From Melitaea cinxia (Eukaryota; Arthropoda; Insecta; Lepidoptera; Nymphalidae), in contig NC_059404.1 in assembly GCF_905220565.1 (NCBI RefSeq), forward strand, positions 8,956,472 through 9,020,471: a DNA stretch of 64,000 nt, read 5' to 3'. The notes beneath the pieces were generated by a model, which saw only the letters and a program-made list of their open reading frames with translations, searched no databases and was not told where the DNA came from. Made by a program: the position numbers and the translations under genes. This document shows, piece by piece, positions 50,492 through 62,035 of the stretch (within the stretch, counting starts at the first letter, position 1; each line of letters opens with the position of its first letter).

Positions 50492-51433
50492 AATGTGTGT
50501 TCGGGGATAACTTCGTCGTTTATAAACCGATTTTGATAATTATTTTTTGTTAGAAAGGAGATATCCCAAGGGTAGTACCATGATCAGGAAACCAGGATCT
50601 GATGGTGGAGGTCCAGAGAAATTGAGGGGAACCCTCGAAAATCGTAGTGACAATTAGTGCGTTTGTTAATTTTTTTTGTCTACTTACGTTGTATTACTTG
50701 TCAATGTAATTGAAATGGTTTTTTTTTTCGTTTGCTAGCAAACACAATTATTTATGTAGTCAAGATCAAATTCAAAGCATATTAGTTAAAAGTGTGGTAT
50801 TTGTTTAGATAGAGTTAAATCTATACTAATATTATAAAGATCCAGACGAGGCCGGTAATGTAACCATTAAAAATTCGCGTATAATATTCAGGTAAAAAAT
50901 ACGCTGTGTTACAACCCGTAACGAGTAGGGTAAAACCGGGATAGATGCCTCACTTTTTGAAATAGCCATCTAATTTTAAAAATATGATTATTATACGAAT
51001 AATTTTTATTAATGTAGCTAGCTCAATCCTTTATGTTGAATTAGGACAATTTTTTTTCTACCTAACCAATGCAGATTAAGCAGAAATTAGCTTTTCGTGA
51101 ACCCTTTTTTTTGAGGATAGATACCTACCTATATGGATAGTTGCCCCACCATGAAAATAGTGAGTAGGATAGATGCCCTTTAAACCGTGTAAACGAAAAA
51201 CCCAAACCAAATGTTAGGTTAGGTTAGTTCTACTCCTAAAACATCGATTGTCTCCAAGAAACATGGTCCATAACAATGAAAAAATTTTGTGTTTTTTTAT
51301 ATCTTTTAATTGTTATAATTAGAATATAATTTTTATATCACACAGATTACTATACCTAATTAAATTTTTAGAGCTTTTGTTTAACTAAAATATAAATTCT
51401 TAAGTTTCAATATGATATATATTTTTAATTCAA

Positions 51434-51435
<2 letters not shown>

Positions 51436-51468
<33 letters not shown>
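51436..51468. repeat. (AT)n microsatellite
   Basis: About 16 units inside the pogo-like block. Confidence 0.9.
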
Positions 51469-51470
<2 letters not shown>

Positions 51471-51564
51471 ATTAAATTTTACAAGCATTTATTCAACAAG
51501 AGTATAAATTCTTAATTGTTGGTCTAAAATATTCATATCAAGTGTCAACATGCACATTACACAA

Positions 51565-51660
51565 TCATACTTTCTCATCGAAAGCTGACTGTAGGTTTTC
51601 TATAGTCCAAGAACATACTCGAGCTCGCACTTCTTCCTTTCTTTTATATTTTCGTGGCAT
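51565..51660 (-). pseudogene. N-terminus of a pogo/Tigger-like transposase (psq-type helix-turn-helix)
   Basis: Reads MPRKYKRKEEVRARVCSWTI, then ENLQSAFDEKV and a stop (TGA at 51565-51567), 31 codons. MPRKYKRK..W..ENL..A is the usual start of Tigger/pogo transposases and their domesticated relatives, opening the pipsqueak-type DNA-binding domain. The rest of the protein is absent: leftward sequence is AT-rich without continuing frames. Confidence 0.5.
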
Positions 51661-51850
51661 AGTTCTGCTAGAATCAGTAAAACATCCAAACATAAATATA
51701 CGTAAATACATAAAAAATATAACAGACACAAAAAAAATTATACATATAAACTTACTCTGTATATGGTGAATGATGGGATAGATGCTAAGGGCACCTATAC
51801 CTCAAAAAATCAGGGCAACTATCCTTTGTGATAGGGATAGATGCCCACGT

Positions 51851-52945
51851 ATTTTTAAATAAATTATAAACAAAATAGCATCTATTTACAACTATATGCA
51901 GACTCAATGACCCAGTATATAGACATGATAGAAAATATAACGGAATTTATTACTATTTATAAAATTATACAGCCTTAAATATTAACCTTTAAAACTTTGA
52001 CGTGTTTGTAAACTTCGCCACGGAGAAAATTACACACACGATCCAAACGCGTCCTTGCCACACGAATATCTGTAGATATCTGAGGTACGGGGTGACTTCG
52101 ACTCCTACTTATGCGATTAATTTTTATTTGTGAGTTCGGGATGTTAGGTTTTACCATATATGCCAACTCATACCCGTTATGGTCTACGATATTGGACTAC
52201 ACAGTTTGTTTGTTTGTTAAGTAACGACTAAAAATTAAAGAGCTTAGGGTCTTATCAAAGTTAATAGGGTGGGTAGGTAGGGTAGGTATATCATAATTAT
52301 TTTTATTAATATTCCAAGCGAAAATCTAGCTAACGACTTGTAACTTACAAAAAAATATTATGTCGAATAATCGTTCAAACAACGTAAATTAATCAGAAAT
52401 TCTTTTCGCTAATTAGATAAAAGTTAAATGATGGAAGAAGATATTAATTAACGCTAAATAAGAAATTTTAGTGCTTCATTAAATATTTCTCCCTCAATGT
52501 ACTAGCTAAATGAAGGTTATTATTATTGTTCTTTTTTAATAGTAGCTTTCGCAAAAAGTATTTAGTTCAACAGTAAGACACAACAGTCATTTTTATTAAT
52601 GGATATGATTTATTTTTGTGTACAAAAAATAATAAATTATATGTATTTATAAAATCTTATTTAGTAACTAAATAAAAGTTAAATATACCTCAATCTTAGA
52701 TGTGATGTTATTTTCTTGCAATATTATTTTGTAATCTTGATTTAATGAAAATTAAAGAACACGTTGAAATGTCGTTTTGTATATATTATACTAGTAGCGT
52801 ACATTATTTTATACGACGTAGCGACCCACAATTTAAGTAAACGAACCGCAAAATAGGTTTTGTATAATTAGTGCATTTCAAAAGACCTGTACTGCACTAT
52901 TCTACGATTTATGCAATTTTATACACTTAAAATACAATATAATAT
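51851..52945. other. AT-rich non-coding stretch
   Basis: The minus-strand frame 51975-52166 (rich in Arg and Val) has protein-like composition but no recognisable domain. Otherwise nothing is seen. Confidence 0.4.
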
Positions 52946-53065
52946 AAATACTCTTTATTGTACACTAACAGAGAAAATTTTTATATCAAAAGGAAATATA
53001 AACATATTTAAAAAGCGGTCTTATCGCTAAAACAGCGATCTCTTCCAGACAACCTCTAGCAAAAT
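52946..53065 (-). mobile_element. LINE 3'-tail repeat (family L3), reverse copy
   Basis: On the minus strand: 'ggttgtctggaagagatcgc', 'agcgataagaccgc' and 'caataaagagtatttatatt'. It matches the layout of 50355-50491. Confidence 0.55.
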
Positions 53066-53270
53066 AAAAACAGTCATTTAAACAGCCTACGTATAACGTA
53101 ATCTTTGTCACTGTTTTAATAATTCTTTATATGTATTAATACCATCAGGGCGGAAGTGATCTGTGTTTCACTATTACTTTTCCATCAACAACAAATCATT
53201 GTAGTTATCTGTCAGTTGTCAACCTTGACTTTGCTGAAAATATATATTAATGATCTAGTACACTATTACC
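53066..53270. other. Short unassigned gap
   Basis: Nothing recognised. Confidence 0.4.
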
Positions 53271-53390
53271 TCATAGTAGGGAATATATCCACCAACCCGC
53301 ATTGGAGCAGCGTGGTGGATTAGGCTCTGATCCTTTGCCTACTAGGGAAAGAGGCCTAAGCCCAGCAGTGGAATATGACAGGCTGAAGCA
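53271..53390 (+). mobile_element. tRNA-derived SINE (family S1), 3' end only
   Basis: 'tagggaatatatccaccaac' to 'atgacaggctgaagcat', the last ~120 bp of the SINE. 5'-truncated. Confidence 0.85.
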
Positions 53391-54305
53391 TTTATTCCCT
53401 ATAGATCAAGCTGCATGCAAAAGATAGAAGAAATCGAAGGAGACAAGAGCACACAGAACTTCAATAAAAACATATATTTTAATAATTGTGATTTTTTTTA
53501 GAGCACAGATCTAATTTTATTCAATTAAAAGGAAAACTCTTATACGATTATACTCAAATACAACTCGATCCCTTAAAAGCATTTTTTTATACGTTACTTC
53601 CGAAAATTATTGCCTTACTGTGTATATAAAATACGTTTCTTAAACTATGTTGAAGATCAAAAAGTTAAAAAAACATCCTTAAAAATATTCAAACAGTTAA
53701 TTTTAACATCCTTAAAAAAACCTTTAAACATTCAAACATCCTTAAAAACAGTCAAACATTAATATTAAACATTCTGCTATACCTTAACTCATAATGTACA
53801 AGTACGCTCATTCAGTATATACATTTGAAGTTTTTATTATACGTAATTTGAAAACAAATTTCAAGTAAGTTAACTAACATTTCACTTACATAAATTGTAA
53901 AGTGCCTCGACACTGGGCCTTTATCGTAGAACATTAACTACTAAAACTACCTTCTAGAGGTTTTACTAGAAATAGATTTTAGTGAGTCGTACTAACTGCT
54001 GTGAATTGTAGATTAAGGCAATTTAAATTGAATGAGAAATTTATTGACATAATTTAATGTAAATTGAAAACCCATTCATTCCCAAATTGAATTTTACGAT
54101 TTTCATATGAACATCGTTTTAAATTAATACTCAACTTAGTATTTGTACATTTGTATGATTTGTTATTTCTTCTGTATGTAAACAACATTGGTGTATAATT
54201 AGAAAGATTTGGATTATATATTATTTCCGGTTTCACCCGCTTTTTTGGTTTCTCGATTACCACTCGTCCTCAATAAATCATAGCTTCATATTTTAAAGCC
54301 TGCTA
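53391..54305. other. AT-rich non-coding stretch
   Basis: A short local repetition of 'aaacatccttaaaa' lies at 53668-53760. No gene is recognised; the minus-strand frame 54054-54263 is uncalled. Confidence 0.45.
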
Positions 54306-54660
54306 CTTATTTTAGTACTTCTAATAATTATTACAACTATAGAAGAAGTGTTTGCTTCGTATGAAAGATTCGAAATTTGCCCATATTTGGGGAAATTATC
54401 ATAAAATCCGCTGATCGATCATTTCTACTATATAGGAGATTCCTACTAAATTTGGAGTCGATAGGAGCTATAGTTATATAATTTTTCATTGTTAACGCCC
54501 CAGCACGCTTGTGGATAGAATCCGTTTTTAACTGACCTCTCTACTCGGCGAAAGGAATATTCCTACTAAATTTCAAGTCTCTACGCCTTATGGTCCTAGA
54601 AATATCGTGATGAATCAATATTAGGTGGAAATCTCTTATATATATAGATTCATCAAACCG
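54306..54660 (+). repeat. Unclassified interspersed repeat
   Basis: 'gaaaggaatattcctactaa' and 'tttcaagtctctacgcctta' with 'tggtcctagaaatatcgtga' form a recurrent lepidopteran non-coding block, and 'agattcctactaaatttgga' upstream is an internal diverged copy of it. Confidence 0.45.
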
Positions 54661-54833
54661 CACTAGTTAATGTCAAAACTTGTAATTATTTATAGTTGGA
54701 TACTTTGGGATATCGCGTCCATTCTGTTGTAATGAAATTAATTTTCGCATTAAAATATGTACTTTTGTGATCAACTGTACTGAATGTTTTATATGAAATA
54801 CTTTTTATTTTAATAAACAATTTGTGCAGCCTA

Positions 54834-54887
54834 ACGCAGCGTGGTGGATTAAGCTCCAGTCCTTCTGCCATATCACAGGCTGAATCA
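54834..54887 (+). mobile_element. tRNA-derived SINE (family S1), short 3' fragment
   Basis: 'cgcagcgtggtggattaagc' followed by a shortened 'atcacaggctgaatca'. Internal deletion in the last 50 bp. Confidence 0.7.
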
Positions 54888-55755
54888 TGTAAGCCGTGAA
54901 CCAATTTGAGTGATTAACTGTAGTTTTACGACAATCTTTCTGTTATAATATTAGTACCTATGTGTAGTTGCATAAACTTCGCTATGGAAAAAAAATACTT
55001 TTAGAATGGAACAAAAGGTATTGGCATATACACAGTATGAACCGTTCTAGAGAATAATCTAAAATCAACTAATTAAAAATTTCACACAAAACGTATTACA
55101 ACACACATTTTATCAGTCATTAATTTTTTGTTACATATAGTTCTAAAAACATCAAACAAAACAAATCGAAAATGCTTGAAATCCAGACAACTTGTGTCAA
55201 GTTTAAAAAAAAAATCCGTTTCTAAACTAAATATAAGTAAAACTCCATTATCCTGAGAAAGTATTCATTAGCTGCGAAATCCCAGCTATCGGTTTTTTTT
55301 GCCATATTTAATTATACATTCCCAATACCGATATCAAAAAAGGAAAAAGATTTAACGATAAAATGCCTTAAGAGGATTTAAGCAATTAAATCAAAGGAAA
55401 GAAAGGAAATGGATTTAAATTGGTATACCAACATTTTCTGTGTAACGGTGTTTTAAAAATATTTATTTATTCATATTTTTTGTATTTAAAAAAAACAAAA
55501 GAAAAAACGCTTTATTTTGTATTGTACTTCGGAACTAAAATTGAAAGAACTAATAGACCCAGTGGAAATATATTTTTATTTAATAAAAAAGTTTAACATA
55601 CTATAGGCACGTATCATTATGTTAATTTTTAAAGCAACCTCAGAGTACCGCTAGCCCGCTACGTATATAAAACTAAAGCACGTAAGTAAGAGTCAAGAAT
55701 TAATCAAAAATGTATAAACAGAACAAGAAAACTCCTTTAAAACTAACTTCACAGG
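54888..55755. other. AT-rich non-coding stretch
   Basis: Nothing recognised. Confidence 0.5.
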
Positions 55756-56035
55756 ACATAGTGTGATATATCATGCACGTCGTGTCTGATCCCTCTATAT
55801 TTTATGTTTGTCCGGGATCTCACCACCTGCGTCCCGTCCCGCAGGTTTGCGCTTCGAATGTAAATTTGTCACAGGGTTCGCCCAAAGGCACGTGACGACT
55901 GTTATCTCGGCTATGGTATAGCAGTCCCTGCGAGTTGCTACTGTGATATCCCTTACTCTGAATAGAGATCATCTAAATTCCTTTCGTGCTCGCTTAGTTA
56001 TGTAGATTTGAGTAGTTTCGAGATTGTCATTTCTT
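55756..56035 (+). repeat. Interspersed repeat R3, longer copy
   Basis: Contains 'atatcatgcacgtcgtgtc', shared with 37721-37740, then a GC-richer part ('cgtcccgtcccgcaggtttg', 'gttcgcccaaaggcacgtga', 'gcagtccctgcgagttgcta') ending near 'tatgtagatttgagtagttt'. Non-coding; family unknown. Confidence 0.5.
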
Positions 56036-56149
56036 GATTGTTGAGATCAGTATTTTCTCAAAATTTATTCAAGCCTTTGACAAACCCTTTTGAAATATGA
56101 CTTAAAGAAAATTTTAGGCTTATTTTTCTTTGAACTTAATGGAATTTTA

Positions 56150-56290
56150 TATGTAGGTACTTGAATGGAATACTTTTAAGGATATTTATTTATTTGATAC
56201 AAAAAAATATATTGTAACGTACAGAATTGTAGATGAAGTCCTTATCACTAACAGTGATCTCTTACAAACACCCCTGACAATCAATATTGA
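56150..56290 (-). mobile_element. LINE 3'-tail-like repeat (family L3), diverged reverse copy
   Basis: 'gaagtccttatcactaacag' and 'tgatctcttacaaacacccc' correspond, on the minus strand, to the GAGATCACTG..AGTGATAAGGAC block of family L3. It adjoins an (AT)n tract. Confidence 0.4.
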
Positions 56291-56305
56291 AAAAATGAAA
56301 ATATA

Positions 56306-56310
<5 letters not shown>

Positions 56311-56358
<48 letters not shown>
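56311..56358. repeat. (AT)n microsatellite
   Basis: More than 20 AT units followed by TATGTGTATATAAT variants. Confidence 0.9.
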
Positions 56359-56366
<8 letters not shown>

Positions 56367-56439
56367 ATAGTATATGTGTATATAATATAATATATGTGTA
56401 GTTATTTTGTGTATTTATTATGTTGGGAATGAAAATGCA

Positions 56440-56580
56440 CAATGTTTTACTTTAAAAGTTGTCTGAAAGAGGTCGCTTCTTAGCGCTAAGACCACCTTTC
56501 TTCATTACAATCTGTATGTAAATGACTGTTTAATGTAAAACTTTTCTAAGTGGTGTGAAATAAAGCATATTCTATTTCAT
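56440..56580 (+). mobile_element. LINE 3'-tail repeat (family L3)
   Basis: 'ttgtctgaaagaggtcgctt', 'cttagcgctaagaccacctt' and 'gtggtgtgaaataaagcata', the same order of blocks as 50355-50491. Confidence 0.55.
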
Positions 56581-57748
56581 TCTAAGGCTGAGTTTAAGAG
56601 TGAGATGATCGATTATTTTATCCAGTTCTAGTTTCTAGTTTATTTATAAAGCCGTATAGAGAATATCGATAGTCTCTTTTTTGAGAGCAATCTCTTTAAA
56701 ATAAAGATGATAAAAATTCCACAAACTAATTATTTTAACTAAATATTATATTAAATACTCCTATATAAAGTAAATTAAATTCAAATAAGCTATATAAAAA
56801 GAATATAACTATCTATTTAAAATTTTGTATTAAGACTCTATTGCTTCAAATAAGCGTGGGCAATAAAAGTTAATAAATAAAATGTCCTAGATTCGAAGTT
56901 TAATATTATAAATAGGAGTCATTTTAATTTTTTAGTAGTTTCTTATAGCTTCCAAGAAATAAAGCCCCAAATTAAATGTCGCGATATGGCTCGCAACGGG
57001 AAACTGTGCAATTTATATCATTGGCGTATGTTAATTACTATATTCGACTACGCTAATTATATTTTAAGCCCGTGATAAACTTGATAAATAAACTGAAACT
57101 CACGAACTAAGACCGTGTTATTACAAAAATATATAAATTATTTCTTTATTTAATATATTATTACACAATTCTTCTTCAAAATTATATAAAATAAAAATAC
57201 AATGTACAAAGTTAACTATGTGAAAAGTGTCTTATTACTGACAGTGGTTTCTTCAGATAAGTCCTGTGCATATAGAACATATTGGGTAAAAAATGTTTAA
57301 AAAAAATTATAATGGTTTCTATATTAGAGCTTCGTATCAAGAATGGTAAAAAGGAACTCTTACAGCATCTTCTGTATCAATCTGTCAAAGACTATTAACT
57401 ATGTTTATTGGACGTAAAATTTAATATACTCTTTAAATTCTGCGAGCCAAAACATATTTGAATATACGAACCTCTTCTGTTGCAGCCAATTCGCAAAAAA
57501 GTGCCAAATTACGTGTATCATAATAAACAAGATCTATAATTTATCATAAGGGCAATAAATGTGTTTTTAAATTTCAAATTAATCGTTTATAATTACTCAA
57601 GAAAAAAAATACATGTTCTCTCCTATTATAAAAAGAAAATCTTAAAATATAATATAAAATGTGTATTTCCATTATGAACTATTATCGTACAATACCAAAG
57701 CATTACAAAAAAACTTTATTTTATTGTAAAACACAAATATTTTCGACT
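56581..57748. other. AT-rich non-coding stretch
   Basis: Contains a diverged reverse L3-like tail at about 57130-57280 ('agtgtcttattactgacagt', 'ggtttcttcagataagtcct'). Otherwise unassigned. Confidence 0.45.
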
Positions 57749-57813
57749 AAACCGTTGGCGGAGTTTGCTTTCTGCTCCATGGGTTGTGGGTTCGATACCC
57801 GCCTGAGTCAAGG

Positions 57814-57869
<56 letters not shown>

Positions 57870-57920
57870 CAACGCATATATAAGATATTATAAGATATTT
57901 ATTTATTCATTCATTTATTT
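57749..57920 (+). mobile_element. tRNA-derived SINE (family S2) with internal (AT)n expansion
   Basis: The head 'accgttggcggagtttgctt' carries a B box in 'gttgtgggttcgatacccgc'. The usual body is replaced by an (AT)n run (57819-57868). The copy ends in 'taagatatttatttattcat', as in the 15489 copy. Confidence 0.65.
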
Positions 57921-58005
57921 AATATCGAGAAATAAGACTCAATCAAAATCAGATGATGAAGCCTACCTCTTATGTGCAAAACAAACTTGAACAGCAACTA
58001 GTAAA

Positions 58006-58008
<3 letters not shown>

Positions 58009-58064
<56 letters not shown>
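58009..58064. repeat. (AT)n microsatellite
   Basis: About 27 AT units. Confidence 0.9.
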
Positions 58065-58066
<2 letters not shown>

Positions 58067-58116
58067 GTTAAAATATTAATATAAAGTATTATATTAGCTT
58101 TAATTTGCATTATAAA

Positions 58117-58722
58117 ATAATGTGTTTGCTCGCAAACGAAAAAAAACCGACTTCAATTAAATCGAAGAGTAATACAACGTAGATCGACGAAAAAATAGTC
58201 AAGTAACTACGTGTTATCGAAGATTACTCAAAAAGTAGTTATCAGATCTCGATAAAACTTGTATGTGACCACATGATAAACATCAGCTTTCGATTAAATT
58301 AAAAATTATCAAAATTGGTACACCCAGTAAAAAGTTATTGCGGATTTTCGAGAGTTTCCTTCGATTTCGCTGGGAAACCTATCATCAGATCCTAGTTTCC
58401 TTATCATGGTACCAAACTAGAGATATCCCCTTTCCAACAAAAAAAAATTTATCAAAATCGGTACATCTAGTAGAAAGTTATGCGGTATAATACAACGTAG
58501 GTTGACGAAAAAAGCGTCAAGTAAAAACGCATTATTAGATATAACTAGAAAAGTAGTTATTAGATCTCAAATAAATTTAAATGGGACCAATTGACACACA
58601 CCACCTTTCGATTAAAAGAAACTTTGTCGAAATCGGTCCACGCGGTCAAAAGTTCTGATGTAACATACATAAAAAAAACAGTCGAATTGAGAACCTCCTC
58701 CTTTTTTGGAAGTCGGTTAAAA
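58117..58722 (+). repeat. Repeat A, complete copy
   Basis: Full length, same module order as 21330. Slightly more diverged (for example 'gggaaacctatcatcagatc' in the spacer). Confidence 0.85.
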
Positions 58723-59571
58723 ATAGAAATGTATAGAAACTTCTTCTAAACATTTGAATTATTCAACATAAATAGTATAGGTATAGAAAGACCATATTCG
58801 ATTCTAAATGCCATTACGCGTTTTAGCTAGGGTTACGGAAAATTAACCTTTTGATCACATCTCAACCGACCACTTAACCGCACGATTTCAATTTCAATTG
58901 TGGGGCTACGCGCTAAAAATTACGTGAACCATCAATTATAATACTAAATGGTAAGATTTACAAGAAAAGTTATAGTGTTAAAATCTTTATATTGTATTTG
59001 ACACGCATAATGCAAAATAGTTCGAGATCTTTGAAAACAAAAACATTTTAAATCACATAAATACATTCTAAGTAATACTAGTTGACCTGACGAACTTCAT
59101 ACAACTATATTTTTAAATCCTGCAATAAAAATATCACTTCCATTAATCGTAACAAAATATAATCTATATTTTAAGGTTGGAACTAAATTACATATTTTTG
59201 AAAAATTTAATTAAAATCCGTCCAATAGTTTCAGAAATTTGCCCGGACAAATATCGTGACACGAGATTTTTATATTTATAAATACAGTCTAAAACCTACA
59301 TACACATAACTATATATTTTTATTTTTTATTTTAATGCAAAAGATAGGTATTTTGTATATACTTTAGCGTTGAGTGTGAAGCGTTATATATACTATATAT
59401 GCCATCTAAATCACCTTAAGAAATCCATTAATAAGTATTTATCTTGACACAAGTATAAAACTTTAATATTAATAACTTATTTAAAATTTAAATTGCAGAC
59501 GTTTTCTGTGTAAGATGCTTTAAGCTAATAGCTATTTTTTTTACTTTTTATACGTATATAACTGATGACGT
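58723..59571. other. AT-rich stretch with a TE-like remnant
   Basis: 59085-59285 ('agttgacctgacgaacttca', 'aaatccgtccaatagtttca', 'cgtgacacgagatttttata') is a recurrent lepidopteran non-coding repeat tail. The rest is unassigned. Confidence 0.45.
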
Positions 59572-59817
59572 CGTGTTGGCGCAGCGGTCAGCCCTGGCAG
59601 ATGCATGGATAGATAGTCGATGGCTGAGAACGGGTTCGATACCCGCTCGTAACAAACACTGTTATAGGCTATAGAGATGTTTGTTGAGCTCTAGCCGTTT
59701 GTGTTCGTGTGTTGAGTATGTTTCCAAATCTCTGACACAAGATTAAATCCTAATTTATTATTAAATATTAATTAACGTAACGCGTCGGATTGCCTATAAA
59801 AATAAATAAATAAATAA
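59572..59817 (+). mobile_element. tRNA-derived SINE (third type, S3)
   Basis: The head 'tgttggcgcagcggtcagcc' is an A box and 'gagaacgggttcgatacccg' a B box. The body 'gctctagccgtttgtgttcg' is distinct from S1 and S2. It ends in 'ggattgcctataaa' plus (AAATAAAT)n. Confidence 0.7.
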
Positions 59818-60309
59818 GTAGGACTGTACAATAAAACTATCACACATCAAAATATATTGTTTTTTAGTAGTTGTGATAACAATAACAATATGTCTTATTT
59901 TCATTCTTACAAAAACAACATCTATACAAAATATAAATACTTATAGCATACGTATTCTTATTACATTTTTAATGCATTTTCTACTTGTTCGTTTTAGCTT
60001 ACATAGAATTAACCGACGCCGATTTTCTAATTAAAAGGCAAAAAAATAATATTTTTAAAATCGCGTTCCATTAATTGCATTTCGCGCAAGAACATTGAAA
60101 TCAATATATAAATTCAATTCGTCGCTGGCGAAAATTCGTTTTTAGCGATTTTCGATTGATCAGTCTTTATGAAAGTTCCGTTGAAATGCAGTGACTCACA
60201 GTGAGCTAAGAATTCTTATTGAAATCAATTACAGCGAGTAAAATACATCCATTTCATAGAACAATATTAAAAATTGTACTGTGAAGTTCTTAAAATTTTA
60301 TTTTATTTA
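59818..60309. other. AT-rich non-coding stretch
   Basis: Nothing recognised. Confidence 0.5.
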
Positions 60310-60797
60310 TTTATATCACGAATGTAAGTTTCGTAAAGTAGCGGTGGAAAAACGAGCTAAGAGACTCATAGGTGACCCTACTCTGACAGACACCAAGTTG
60401 CAGAGTCTCGATCATCGGCGTAGGGTAGCTCGTCTGTCGGTGTTCTACAAAATATATTTCGGTGAGTGTGCGAAGGAATTACACGATCTAATTCCCCCAA
60501 CAACCTTCCGCCATCGGGACACTAGGCGCGGTCGATCGTTCCATCCTTATGTCGTCGATATGCCACCTACGCGCACAAAACGCTTTGGCTCTACTTTTCT
60601 GATGCGCACAGCTAAGGAATGGAACTCGTTGCCCGCGTCTGTGTTTCCCGACGATACAATCTGGGTGCCTTCAAGGCCAGAGTGAATAGGCTGTTATTAG
60701 GCAGACATGCTCCACCTTCGACCGCATCGTCACTTAACATCAGGTGAGATTGTGGTCAAATGCCTGCCTATTTGTCATAAAAAAAAAAAAAAAAAAA
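60310..60797 (+). mobile_element. CR1/jockey-like LINE, 5'-truncated 3' end
   Basis: The last ~130 codons of ORF2 plus a 3' UTR with 'cttaacatcaggtgagattg' and an A run at 60779-60797. It belongs to a family related to, but distinct from, the full LINE at 7.3-10.7 kb. Confidence 0.85.
60320..60685 (+). pseudogene. LINE ORF2 C-terminus, frameshifted
   Basis: VEKRAKRLIGDPTLTDTKLQ, then SLDHRRRVARLSVFYKIYFG and RRGRSFHPYVVDMPPTRTKR align with the C-terminal ~110 residues of the complete LINE ORF (VQRRAARIVGD, LALRRDVGSLCIFYRIYHGE). After FPDD the expected YNLGAFKARVNRLL continuation lies in another frame, so a small indel near 60655 causes the early stop. 5'-truncated; no catalytic domain remains. 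Confidence 0.8.
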
Positions 60798-61827
60798 GAT
60801 TGTAGTAAGAAAAGTTATTAAAATATCGCAAAGTCATCAAAGAAAAGCAACAGATACCAGGTAAGCCTCCATTTCACGTATTTAATTATTCCTCGCGATA
60901 TCGATAACGAAAGAAAAGAATTTATTGGCGAGAATTGCCTTTAAGAGGATTTACGAAGTTAAAGCGAAAATGAAGGAATAGCGAATGGCTTAAAAAATTA
61001 ATACGATTACATCTTATATAACGGTTCCTAACAAAACTAATTGTCGAGTTGTGAGTGACTGTCATTACTCATTTAGTTGTAGTTTACTTTTAGTTAATTA
61101 TTAAACTCTTGATTAAACTTTGATAAAACTTTTGATAAACTCAATGTTAAGTATATGCTACTCCTATTCGTGAATTCCGAGCGAATTATCGTGATTCTCA
61201 AGAAAGGAATGCTTAGTGCAGCGCGATGCAACGACCAAAGCGGTAATAAAGTAGGCATCAAACAGACTACGTGCTTCACAAGAGCTACGTGATAGTTCCT
61301 TTATACTGCCTCTAGTGGCCGAATTAAAATAGGAATTTACATTACGCTTTCATTCGTTAAAGTCTCCGTAATATAAACTAAAAAAGACCAAGCTGTAGAG
61401 GCATGTCATCTAAGTAAAATTCAGCTAAATTAAACATACAATTTTTCTCAAATTATTTAAAATTCCTCAAAACAAAATAGTGTCCAAAAAGAGGAATTTC
61501 TTATATTTTCATTAAATGGTACAAATTTATAAAACTATCTTCTTAATTTGCAATAGCAATAAGATTTTCTCAAACCAAATAAAAAAAAACTGTTTTACTC
61601 AAGTAGGTTTCAAAAGAATGTCGTAATTTTACAACAGTTACCAGTTTGGTTAAAGCTACCGCCGGTTCTAAGTGTTTATCAAGCTAAGAACAATCGACAA
61701 TAAGAAGCTCGAAAAAGGAAAGATTATTTAAAATTTTCTTACATATACAGCACCACTAATAGTCACACAATTTGAAAATATTAATATACGCTTATATATT
61801 TTAATACAATAATAGAAGCATACTTCA
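60798..61827. other. AT-rich non-coding stretch
   Basis: Nothing recognised. The minus-strand frame 61094-61279 is uncalled. Confidence 0.5.
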
Positions 61828-61895
61828 GCTTTGTAATATCCCATTGCTGGTCATAGGCCTCTTTCCCCATGCAGGAAAAGAATCAGAGCTTAAAC

Positions 61896-61931
<36 letters not shown>

Positions 61932-62035
61932 AACGCTGCTCCAATGCGGGTTGGCGGATATATTCCCTACTATGAGTAACGATCGCTATCAGGTGTACAT
62001 GATAATAACCGGGACGGACGGCTTTGCCTACCGCT
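61828..62035 (-). mobile_element. tRNA-derived SINE (family S1), truncated, with internal (CA)n
   Basis: The minus-strand 3' part of S1 ('cttcagctttgtaatatccc' to 'accgggacggacggctt'). At the place where other copies read 'ttaatccaccacgctgctcc', this one has a ~32-bp (CA)n run (61893-61926) followed by 'tacacaacgctgctcc'. The tRNA-related head is missing. Confidence 0.85.

Larger units (their letters stand above)
50065..50753 (-). repeat. Repeat A, composite copy with nested insertions
   Basis: The left terminus ACCGACTTCAAAAAAGGAAG is interrupted by (TA)n. After a foreign segment (50120-50290), a second (TA)n tract and a LINE-type 3' tail (50355-50491), repeat A resumes at 'gtgtgttcggggataacttc' and continues to its normal GCAAACACAATTATT end. 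The right part belongs to the short subfamily also seen at 2151-2475. Confidence 0.65.
50930..51850 (-). mobile_element. Pogo/Tigger-like DNA transposon remnant with seven GGATAGATGCC-type motifs
   Basis: The motif GGATAG(A/T)TGCC or a one-base variant occurs at 50939, 51115, 51135, 51167, 51776, 51814 (inverted) and 51835, marking both ends of a ~0.9-kb block. Inside, the minus strand encodes a transposase N-terminus (next entry). The interior is AT-rich and includes an (AT)n tract at 51436-51468. Motif clusters at both ends are reminiscent of subterminal transposase-binding repeats. No terminal inverted repeat or TA target site could be fixed. Confidence 0.45.

Noticed and set aside
51975..52166. 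63-codon Arg-rich minus-strand frame upstream of the transposase N-terminus
   Set aside because: On the minus strand it precedes the MPRK start and has no match to known transposase regions; kept out for lack of evidence.
57659..57990. Frames rich in repeated Ile-Tyr
   Set aside because: Translation of an (AT)n microsatellite inside a SINE.
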